From the NCBI RefSeq assembly GCF_051106095.1, contig NC_135784.1:149951428-150015427 (forward strand): DNA of 64,000 nucleotides, written 5' to 3'. The position numbers were made by a program, and so were the translations under genes. The notes below the pieces were generated by a model. It was not told the origin of the DNA, did no database searches, and worked only from the letters and a program-made list of their open reading frames with translations. Positions 19,356 to 31,300 of the stretch are shown piece after piece (position 1 is the stretch's first letter; each line of letters opens with the position of its first letter). This DNA is from Pogona vitticeps (Eukaryota; Chordata; Lepidosauria; Squamata; Agamidae).

Positions 19356-22300
19356 GTGAGTTCGTGAGGCAGGGCAGGTTGAGCTGTTTTTGGGCCCGAA
19401 ACCGTCGAAATTAATTTGGGTAATAGATGGGGAGTGGGAGTCCGGAGGTAGTATATGTGTCGTAATTGATTTTTCCCGCCGCCGCCCCACCTCACCCCAC
19501 CCCGGCCTCCTTAAAGCAAGTGGGCTTGTGTTTTTTTTTAGTGCTCTTTCTCGGACACGCATACACACCTTGGGTCTTGCGTTGGAATTTAAGGAAAGCT
19601 TCTAAGATAAACGGCCCCTGAACGTTTTTGGCCCTTTAGAATCAAAGAGGAGGATCTAAGAAGAGTGTCCCTGAGCACGTGCAGAGCGTTGCTTTCTTCA
19701 CTACCGAGTAACTAGGAAGGATTTAGGCCACTACCTTGTGGGTATCATGAAAGAGATCAAGAAAGCGATATTTCCAGATAAATTTGGGCTGCAGCATCAT
19801 TGCTCTCTTCCTGACCCCAGAACCAAGAGCTACCTAAAGGGTACCTGAGAGGCCAGTGTTCGGGGCTGTTAAAAGTACTAGAGAGATGGACATTTCAAGA
19901 TGGAGAAATTTTGTATCTGGAATTACAAAGCTAGTGTGCTGAGAGAAAAAATAATTGCTTGTCCAGGTTGTGCCTGATTGAAGTGATATTTAGGATAGGT
20001 ATAGCCTCAAGGTGACTGTCTTTTGGGGTACACGGTGGAGGACAAAGCTAAAAAAACCTAGGACATAAAGGGAAGTGAGACCAGGGGAAAATAGCTATGC
20101 AGGTTTGGAAGCTATGAAGTGCACATAGTTTCTTGGAAATTACATTTTTGTGACCTGGATTAGAAGGCTGTAATCGATTTTTGTAAAAGCATTTCTAGTT
20201 GTAGCAGATTAGTTAGTTGTCAGGCCTGGTTTAAAAGTTGAGTAAGTGTGAGTGTGATTTCCAGTGTGGCGTGCATAAAGTGATAGAGTAGGACTCTGGA
20301 GAACAGGATTTGAATCCTCACTTGGCCATGGAAATTCACTGGGGGGGTGGAACTGGGAAAACCACTCCTTAAACATTTCACTTACCTTGAAAAACCTATT
20401 AGGATTGCTACAAGTCAGTCACAGCTTGACTGCCCTGAACAACAAGAAGTATGAGAAGAAGACAGAACATGAGTTTCAATAGCAAGAGTAATGGGGAGCA
20501 GCTGAATTCCCATAGTGGGGAGAGGTACCACTAATACAGACATAATACTGTAAAGGTGAAACTATACCTGGCAAGAGTTCCATTTTCAGCTTTAAAGACA
20601 AGAAAAAGTTCATAAGACTGCATACTACATGGATAATGAGTAGAAGCCTTCTCATTGGCAATAACCTACTCGCATAAAATAAAACAGAATATGTGTAGGG
20701 TGAGTTGTAAGAGTTGAGTTCTGGGGCATGTGTATTTTCCCTTACCTTCAAATTAATTTGTTGCTCTAGCTAAGATATTAATAAGCTAGTCTTGTAAGCC
20801 TTTCAGCAGTGTCTAGGGATGAGCAGAAAGCTTGCAGATAAATGACATCTTAAATCTGTAAAAATGTCCATTTTGTCAGTTGCGGTTGTGGTACAAGCAT
20901 TTGTCATTGACACTTAGGGGTTATTTCTTTATCTTTTTTGTGTATGCTGCGTACCATTTTTGGGGGACTTAAAATGTATATTTCCCTCCTTCCTAGGAAT
21001 GGTGATTACTGCTAACCTCAGTTGTTAAGAGCTCTCCATCTTGGAGAGCAGCTTTTTTAGAGAAGTAAACTTTGTTCCAATTTGAGAGTGGCCTCCTTTG
21101 GATATAGAAGAGCTGTGGAGAAAAATTTGAAGCAGTATGTGAATTTTTCAAAAAGACGAGTGGAGTTTTCTTCTCACAAATAGCCAAGACACCGTTTTGA
21201 ATGTCCCAATATTGGACTGGGTGGAATGTTTTGTCACCCACTTCTTTTGTTGTCCCAGCCAGGTTTCAAAATTTCATCCTGTCAGTTTTAATTACATTTT
21301 TCTCTGTGTACTTTTAGGAAGGCCCAGGAATATCCTCCTCTTGTGTTAGTGTTGTTGTAATCCTACCAACAACAGCTGCATCCATGCAGCATTGTGTAAG
21401 GCTCCAAATACATCTATTGGGAAGCTAAAAGAAGCTCTGTTCAATCACTAAAAGTGTATTGCATGAGGAGGGACAATTTACTATTTTACTATTGCCACCC
21501 CATGTTCCCCGTTCTGTAGCCCTCCTGCATATGGATGGTGACAGTCTAAAGTGGAAATCCTCTGTGTGAGTTTTCCAAGGTTCTGATATGTGGAGAGCCT
21601 CCATGGGTTGCAGAGATTCTGTTTCAGACTCATTGGTCTCCAAGTGTAGGAGATAAAAGTGACAGCTATGTGTGTGAAGTTAGCATGCTCTTCCCTGCAG
21701 AACACAGCATGCTTTTACACAACTGTAGGAATAGAGTGAGGATCAAAAAAAGGCTGAAGCTCAAAAAGCCTAAGGAACTCTATGTTCTAGGCCAGGGTCT
21801 CCAAACCTTTCACACGGAGAGCCACAATATTTGGGATATTTTTGAGGGCCATAGCACGGATGGATGGGCCAGATAAAAAGGCCAGGCGGGCTGTACTTTG
21901 GAGACCCCTGCTCTAGGCAAAATGAAGGAGAAATGGACGATGAGGAAGTAGGCTATGCATGATGCGAATCATAGAAATGAAATGCTGTTCATTAGGTGAA
22001 CAGTTGGGCAACAGTTACAAGCAACAAAAACTTCTATTGAAGAAAAAAGATCTGAAGTGTGTCAACTCTATTCTTGTTTATTGACCATGTTGTTCACTAT
22101 CTGGAACAAACTAATTTATTTGGAAGCAAGTCAGGATCTAATGCTAGATAAAATGGCCCGGCTAATAGCAAAACATAACTTGGACCATATTTAGCCATGC
22201 GCCCAGTGGTTTCCCTTTCTGCTCTGTTTGTACCTGTAAGCTCTTACCACACACTATTTGACTACATGCAGAAGAGATGTTCTTGTAATTTCTAGTAATA

Positions 22301-25300
22301 AGCAGAATTTATAATAGGTAATTCCGTTGTGCAATACAGTTGCACCAAAGCTGACTCTAGTAACCCCATTAATAAGAACCAGATCTTGCGTCTCCTGCTT
22401 TGGTCTTTTGTTCTTGCTAAACAGTCAATTTAAAATTGTGATGGGATGAAAACCAGGCATAGGATTTTGGAAGTTCATGGCCTGCAGAGATCCACAGGAA
22501 TCCCACCAGCCAGAGTTCTTGGATATTTAATCAAGAGATGAAAGTCCTGAAAAAAACATGCAAGATTGGATTATGAACAGGGCTTGAAAAATTTTAGAAT
22601 GTCTCACCAGTCAGTCAAAAATTTCACCAGTCAGCATGACCAGACTATAGCTTTGCAATTTATGTTTAAACTTAAATTTAAATTTAAACTAGGCACTTTC
22701 TACATAACAATGTGTACAAACCCAAAATAAATATACCCTCTGACTTGGGTTGCTTTATTACCTGCATGCCTGTGGGTTTATGAAGCTTGTATTTTGAATG
22801 CCTTTCTTTTTAATGTCTCCAGCAAAAATAAAACTGAAAGCAAAAGCGCCTGGCCTCTTAAGGAGCCAGGTTGTTTGGTTGAAATTGGGAGCAGGGAATC
22901 TCCATAATCTCCAGCATGGGACTATTCTACATTATCCTGCAGAGCTATATATCTATGTGCCGCTTGAACTCTCTTGTCGCGATAAGAGGGCTGTTTTTTC
23001 CTTTTGCAATGGGAAAGGGGAGGACTGGGCTGCAGGGTCAGAGAGAGACACACACACAAGGACTAAGGGTAAGAAGGCAAGGAGGGCGGGAGCTGTGGGT
23101 TGTCAAGCAGCGTTTTTTCACTCGTCACAGACTAGTGGACGACTGGACTTTTCAAGCCCTGATTATGAATGTAGTTGGCTCTGCCAGGAAGTCTCTCAAA
23201 AAACCCCAACCTATCAGGCCCATAATCCCTTGTAGCTCTCACAGAGCTTGGCCCCACCCATCCATTTCTGTGTCTTCTCTACAGGATGAAAATGGCTGTG
23301 GGAGTCTGAATTCATTGGCTTACGAACTTAACAAAACCACCAGGACTTTAATTTCTTGAGTAAGGCTCCCAGAAGTCTGACTGAGGAATTCCTGCAGACT
23401 TCTGGGAGCTATAGTGTACAAATTCCAAAAATCCCATACATAATGAAAACATGGTGCTTGTAACAGGCAGTTCCATCATCTTCATATTGTAGTGTGATGA
23501 AGGCCCTGGCAGGGGTCTATGATGATGAAGGCCCTGGCAGGGACTATAATGTATTCAAGCGCAGGTATCACATGGTTATAACCATGTGATACCTGCGCTT
23601 GAATACATTATAGTCATTTTTTTTTCCTGGTGAGAGTTTCTCTTGGTGCAGTTCAATTACAGGAGGCAATAAAGTAATGCACTTGGGTGCATCATTGCAT
23701 TATGAGAGCATGAAGTTGTTTCAACTTTGGATTGCTGCTAGCTAGCCTCTACTAAGATGGATTGAATTGGGAATGATACATTAGGGCTGTTGGTGCAGGG
23801 CACAAAGATATGCTATATTCCTCAGATCTTTACTAGGCATAGGGCTTTTAGATCTTTTCACAATTTCCCTAGCTAGAATTATGTTAGTTTTAGCCCCCCA
23901 ACAAACACAAAAATGCTAGATGATCCAATGGTTCAAAGGATAGCTATAAAAACACTGTAACTAATTCTTGCCATATATTATAACTAGTATACAATTATCT
24001 GTTGTGCACTTTTTAAATTGCATTTTGTATATTTTAGTCATGTAATGTTTTATGAGCTGGTCACTTGACCATAATAAATTCATTCATTCAACACAAAAAC
24101 CAAAGTTCTCAGAGGAGTTTCAGGACACACGCCTGTTCTTGCTGAGGTTCTCTCTTCAGGAACAGCCATTAAGCATAGAGAGGAACATGGATGAAGATTT
24201 CTAAGAGCATCAGGGAACAGTAGTCTCTGTTCATAAGGTTCTAGAAAAAACTGCCAGTTCACTAATACTTTGCAGTTGCCATGGAGCTTAGAAAGTTCCA
24301 CCTATGTCCTTCTCCGTGCTTAATAGCCATTGCTGCAGAGAGAATCTTGGCAAGGAACAGGTGTGTATCCTGAAACTCCTCTAAGAATGTGGCTTTTTAA
24401 TTTTTTTTATTAAAAGTATCTGAATTCTAGTTGGGGAATTCCTGCTGAATTCTGATAACTGTAATTAAAATAATCCAAAAACTCCATGTCTAATCATTGC
24501 TTTAATGTATACTACTTCTTTGTCACTCGCTTCTCATGACTGATGTCTCACTGATCTTCGTACTAACTTTGATTTGCCACTATCTTTGTTGGTGAGCTGA
24601 TGGAGTGTTTGTGGAAAAAGCTGATCTGACATTTAGGACCTCTACCTCTGAAGGTTATTTTAGGAAGAATTTATCTGAAACAGTAGTACCACCCTTTGCT
24701 CTATTAAAATAGTGAACATGCTTAGCAGTTTCAGCCACTAGAATATAGCTAGCCCACAAATATAGTCCAACAGGACAGATTAAGAGCAAAGAATGAGGTT
24801 ATCAACTCATATCTCCAGGGGCACTGTCCAGTAAGGTACTGCTAATCTTTAATAAAGCACACACCAGACTATAGAGCATAAGCATTTTCTATCTCCTTCC
24901 CCCTCAGATTTGTGGGTGAGATGCTCTCATACTTTGGAGATTGCTAAACAAGTGTTCCATAGAGGGCCATAGTGTTCCAGAGACCTATTGAAACATGCAT
25001 ATATGTACATGTGAGGAATATGAATCATAGAATTTTTGCAGGTGTAGTTGCAAATGTAGTGAAACATGCTTGAGTGCATGTGTGAAACAGCATATTACAT
25101 GGTTGCATAACTGATCAGAAGTTTCTATGCTGAGTCACACCATTGGTTTCTCTAACTCAGCATTGTCTTTGCTGACTGGCAGTTGCTGTTCTGTGTTTCA
25201 GACAAGGCTATTCCTCAGCCTCCTCTCTTTATGCAAGAGATTGAACCTCAGACTGTTCATGTGAAACATGCACTTTCATTGAACTATAGCCTTCCTGGCT

Positions 25301-28300
25301 GTGTTGGAAGATGTGTGTGCATGATGTGGCAGTGTATATGATGAAAATTGAGACCACATCAAATTGGGCATGAACAGTTAAGTAATATGCAACTGGTCCA
25401 TGTGCTTGTAATCTTGAGATTAGACCACTGTAATGCGCTGTACGTGGGGCTACCTTTGAGATTGATGCAGAAGCTTCAAATGGTGCAAAATGTGGCGGCC
25501 AGACTTCTTAGTGAGATGAGAAAATACCAGCATATCTCTCCCACTCTGGCTGCCTTGGATTGGTTGCCCATTCGTTTCCACATTGATTTCAAAGTGTTAA
25601 TGATGACATATAAAGCTCTAAACGGTTTAGGACATCAATACCTAGCTGAACACTTTCTCCCACCTAGATCTACTCGAGTCACTTGCTGTAGCCAGGAAAG
25701 ATGGCTGAGGGGCCTAACGCTGAGGGAGGCCCAGAAAGAAAGAACAAGGAACTGGGCCTTCTCAGCAGTGGCCCCTCGACTTTGGAACAGCTTGCCATCA
25801 GAGATTTGCCTGGCATCCTTGCTGGGTGTTTTTAAGAGTCAATTAAAGACTTGGCTCTTTAGGCAGGCCTTCCCTCCTTGTCAATACATTGGTGCCCCGC
25901 ATAACGAGCGGTTCATTTAAGGACAAATCTGCATAGCAAGGTGTTTTTTTGCAATTGCAAAAGCGATTGCATAACGATGTTTTAGATGGTTTCGCTTACC
26001 GATTTTCGCATAGTGATGTTTTTTCTAACAGCTGGTCGTGGTTCCAAAATGGCCGCCGGGTAAAGAAAATGGCCACCCGCAGTGTTTTCGCGCCCTTTCC
26101 TCGCTTACCGGGCAGCGAAAATGGCGGCGGCATGGAGGATTTCCGGATAACGGTGAGTTTTTTGCCCATAGGAACGCATTAAAAAACGTTTAATGCGTTC
26201 CTATGGGCTTTTTTGCCCCGCATAGTGGCGAATCCAGATAGCGACGATTTTTTCGGAACGGATTATCATCGCTGTGCGGGGCACCACTGTACTTAATTTT
26301 TACTTCTTACTTTAGTTTTTTCCTCACATTGCCCATCTTGAACAATACTAATAGAATTGAAAACCAAACTAGACTAAAATAATTCCCTGGTATTGTAGAG
26401 CCAGCTTGTGTGGCCTTGGGCAAGTTGCACAGTTCCAGGGTACCCTCAGAAGAAAAGAATGGTAAACCGTTTCTGAGTATTCTCTACCTGAAAGACCCTG
26501 AAAAGGGTCACCATGAGTCAGAATTTACTTGCTGGAACATGATTAATGTTACCCCTATAAGATGAAGAGCCCAAAAGATCTAAAATGTCTGAATCCTTAT
26601 TCCGGTGGACTTCTAGAAAATGAACCTTATTCAGTTGAACCTCCACAAAATGAGCTTATTACTTACAGAAAAGATATGAAGTACATTCTTCTCTTTTTGG
26701 TTGGATCTATGAAATGAAATTGAGGATCACAAATGAGGACTTTGAGGTGCATAAGTCAGAAGCGCTGAGCAGTGGTTGTCAAACTGCATCAAAGAGCAGT
26801 TTATATATTTCTCCCAGTTAATCTACATATCAGATATATTGCTGCTGTGAAAATTTCAACATTTCTGTTAAGCTGAGAACTTAAAATTGTATTTTATTTC
26901 AGTAGAGTGCTTATAAGAATGTTCAGACAAAATAGTGTCATACTACTTGGAAGAATCCTGAAGTTCTCACTGAGGAACAACAGTGATGCTAGGGTAACTT
27001 CTCTGAAAGACACATTGCCTGTTATTATTCAGTGTTCCTTTGCAGTATGCAACTGTAAGGAAATTCAGGTTAGATTGTAGAACACATTCTTTTTACAGAA
27101 TAAAGATGAAGCCCAAGACATTTGGTTCTCAAATGGGGGTCCCCAGATATTCTTGGAGTGCAATTTCCAGAAGCCTTCACCACTTGCTGTGCTGGCCAGG
27201 ATTTCTGGGAGTTGCAGTCCAAGAACATCTGGGGACGCAAGTTTGAGAACCACTGCTTATGTGACATCAGATGTGAACTCTTAAACAGGTCTCAGTTCTT
27301 CACTGCTGCATGGATAAATAAGCTTTGATTTGAAAGAGGCTTTAAACTTGAAAGCTTTTTGGCAAAAGAGATAATGTTGCAGATCGTGGAAGAGGTGATC
27401 ATTTGATTAAAATCTGTAAGCAAGAGGATAACATACAGTTTCTATGAATTTAGAACTAATACAGATGGATTGTGAATGGTATAGGTTCTTATCAGTTCAT
27501 CTATAAATAGCATGTAAGATGTTTTACTAACAGAGCCTATAATGTACTTGGAAGTTACAAGAGCTGTGTGCTGTTGTAAGTTGTGTTTTGCACAAAAAGA
27601 AAGTATTCCATATCACCAATTCAGCCAATTTTGAAAGAATTTTAAGCAAATAGTTTAGAAATACATTTTTGTACTTCAGTGGCTTTAATTCATGAACATG
27701 GTGATTCTACTCCTTAAAATGTGTGTTTAAGCTTGTTTTATGGCTTTGTTCCATGGTGAGAACAGGGAGTGTATATAGCTTGCTTTGTGATAGGGGCTGT
27801 TGGTATACACATTAAAGCCTACTGCCTCATAAGCCTAAGTATTTTTCCTGCTTATAATTATGTTGGCATGATAAGAAGAGACTACTCCAAGGTTTAAGTG
27901 CATTCCGTATAGCTCTGTTTTTAGTTGTCAGTTGTGCAGGTCACAAACAAATTAGATTAAAATACTAATCACTGCTGTATAAATGGTAGCCTTTCTCTAT
28001 TTATGGGCAAACTTTAAAACCTCTTTGGTAGTTGAAATGAGTGTAGAGGATTTCTTTAAAGCCAAACAATTAATTCATTAGTAGGCAAGCTTTATAAGAA
28101 TTTTGTAATTTATTAATATTAGACACTAGTACTGCATCCTTCTTTAAACTTTGCCTGACTCCAAAACTCAGCCATGACTTCCTGTTCCTTAACAAAACAA
28201 CAGTGGGAAAACTGAATTTAAATCACAGCTTTTGAGTCCGGTTTACTTGAGGGAACAACAAACCCAGAGTACACGATTGCTCTGCCTTTGTTTATGCCAA

Positions 28301-31300
28301 GACCTTAGCAACGAAACTTGACTATGCTGTTTCCTCAATGCATATTGTTCTGTTTGGTAGAATTTGCTAGTTTGTTTTGAACCTCTGAAGTTCCTGTATT
28401 TTTCCTGCTTGCTTGATGATGCTTAAAATAATTTTTAGTGCTGTAGAGCCATAACTATAGAGTTATGGTTCAGCTTAGTATCCTTTCTGAACACTTCATG
28501 AACATGAACATGAACATGACACTAATCCACTCCTAGTCTAGAAGCACTTGTCCAAAAATGTCTTATGAAAGCTAGTACATTCACAGACTAACTGTGCATG
28601 TTACTAGCGTGGTTTGTTTAATTCTGGCACACCCAAAAGTTGGGCCAGTTTGTGTGGATTGCAATATGAATGGAGGTGCCAGCTCTCATAAGCAGTGCCT
28701 CCACGGGCATTCTGTGAGGTTTCAAGCCTAGTAGTATTCTTCTCCAAAAGGCCTTGAATTTGGATGAATCAGGCATGTGCTTGCATGTATCTTAACTAGG
28801 AAATTCCAAGATTGAAACTAAAATAAGGTTTATAGTACAGTGGTGCCCTGCATAGCGATGATAATCCGTGCAGCCAAAATCGTTGCTATACGGATTCGTC
28901 GCTATGCGAAATAAAAAAGCCAATAGGAATGCATTAAAACCTGTTTAATGCGTTCCTATGGGCAAAAAACTCACCTTAATGCGAAAATCTTCCGTATGGC
29001 GGCCATTTTTGCTGCCCAGTAAGCGAGGAATCTGGGCAAAAACACAGAGGGCGGCCATTTTGGAACCGCCAATCACCTGTTTTTAAAACATCGCTATGCG
29101 AAAATCGGTAAGCGAAACAGCTTACCGACTATCGCAAAGCGATTTTTTACCATTAGAAACATCGTTATGCGATCGCAAAAATGATCGCAAAAAATCCGTC
29201 GCTATGCGGATTCATCGTTAAACGAGGCGCTTGTTAAGCGAGGCACCACTGTATTAGAAAGAGATTCTGCCTTGGCAGCTTGTGGTTATTTGAAATAAGA
29301 CTTTCTGCTAGTTTCCATTTGGTGTTGTATGGCTGAAATTCTATTTATATAAGCTCTGCAGTATAAGTCTAATGATAACAATTAGGACAATTTTTGGAGA
29401 AATTAAAACATTTCACCCTCACGATAGGAAGCTTTTACAGGTCCCAAATAACCCCCTTTATTGTTGGGAGCCCATGTGGACTGAGGGGGAGGAGGAGAAA
29501 GCATTAATTACCAAAAATCATCACTGCTGGGATGTGACATCCCTCATCCCAACAATGAAGAGAATTACTCAGGACCAATGAAGCCTTTGTGGCAGGAGGA
29601 TGAAAGTTTAATTTCCAAAAAAATTGCTCTGGCTGATGATATCAGCCTTATGCCACAGAACTTACATAAACATGATTTATTGTGTCCTTCTATGCCTTTT
29701 GAGTCTTGTTCATTCAAGACTTCTCAGTATATTTAGAACCATAAGGATAATAAAAACAAAAAAATGTAATGTTACTTTCAGAAACAGATTTTCAGGTCAC
29801 ATGGGCAGCAGGGGATGGAGAGGAGGGAAATATCTTGTTTCAGGTATGCACAAGTGATATTTGGAGAATTACACTCATAAAAAGCAGTGTAAGTGTCTGT
29901 GGCTTGGAATTGTTCTCTCTTGCTTTTAACTGCTTTAGTATAAGTGCTGACTATCGACAGTGTGAACATTCAGTTTGGGTTATTTACGGTTCTGTGAAAT
30001 GGTTGTTCACATTTTAATCTCCTTCTCAAATGATCTTTCTAGGCAGCCTGCTTCTGCAAAGTGGTATGACCGAAGGGACTACGTCTTTATTGAATTTTGT
30101 GTTGAAGATAGTAAAGATGTTAATGTAAATTTTGAAAAAAGCAAACTTACGTTCAGGTAAGCAAAAACCTCTGAAAGCAAAGCAAAAACAAATACCATGT
30201 TTACATGAATAAATTAACTCTTGTTTTCTTGCAGTAGAGAGAAAATAACATTCTTTTTATTTTCTACAGTTGTCTTGGAGGAAATGATAACTTCAAGCAT
30301 TTAAATGAAATTGATCTTTATAATTCTATTGATCCAAATGTAAGTTCTCTTCCTTTTGTCTTCCTCATGCCTGCTTTTAACATGTCACAAGGTGCTAGAC
30401 TGTAGATTATTCGCAGGGCAGCAAGCGTAGCCTGTTCACAGGTTTTGTTTCTTTCCCCTGCAGTACCAGCATCATGCAGTAGGTACAGTGGTGCCTCGCA
30501 TAGCGAGGTTAATCCGTTCCGGATTAACCTTCGCTATAGCGAAACATTGCTGAACGGTGCGTTCCAAATGGGCCGAAAACTCGCCGTTCAGCAATGCTTC
30601 CTATGGCCAGCAGCCATTTTCGCGCCCTCGTTAAGCGAGGGGAGGGCGTGAAAATGCTGCGCGTGGCCATTTCGGGGTTCCTGCGGCCATTTTGGCCGCC
30701 GAACAGCTGATCGTCGGGGCTTCGTTTTGCGAAGATCGGTAAGCGAAATGCTTACCGATCTTCGCAAAGCGAGTTTCGCCCTATCTAATCGTCGTTGAGC
30801 GATCGCATTAGCGATCCCAAAAAAGGGATCACTATGCGATTTCGTCGTTGTACAGTGTGCTCATTAAGCGAGGCACCACTGTACTTACTGTATTTTTTCA
30901 GTGTATAAAATGACACTTTTTCCTAAAATAATTAGAGGAAAAATGAGGGTTGTTTTATACACGGGAAGACAACAGCAGGAGGTAGAGACAGAGGCAAAGA
31001 AGCAGCCCAGCTTGGCTGCATCTGGCTGCTGCCCATTGACTGCCACCACCACCCGATCTCCCCCTCAAGCGCTCGTCTCCTTGTGATATGCCGGTGGCGA
31101 CAGTTGTCAGTGGGCAGCAGCCAGAGGCGGGCGAGCCAGGCTACTTCTTTGCCTTAGTTTCCGCCTCCTCCTGCTGCCGCCTCCGCTGCTTTCGCCCTTT
31201 GATCCCTGTTTTTCCCTTCCTTTTACAAAGCTCCGTGGCTTAGCAAAAGGAAGGGGAAAGCAGGGATCAAATTTTCTAATTTGGGGTTAGAATGGGGGCG

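Noticed and set aside
18511-19568. Several frames of 100-130 codons on both strands in the PTGES3 CpG region
   Set aside because: CpG-rich promoter DNA lacks stop codons; no domain, no splice logic and no synteny for a divergent gene here.
25348-25920. 190-codon frame, the longest near PTGES3 exon 2
   Set aside because: L2 ORF2 C-terminus followed by its 3' UTR; not an alternative PTGES3 exon.
29628-29700. gctgatgat motif in PTGES3 intron 1 considered as a box C of a C/D snoRNA
   Set aside because: No CTGA box D at suitable distance and no terminal stem.
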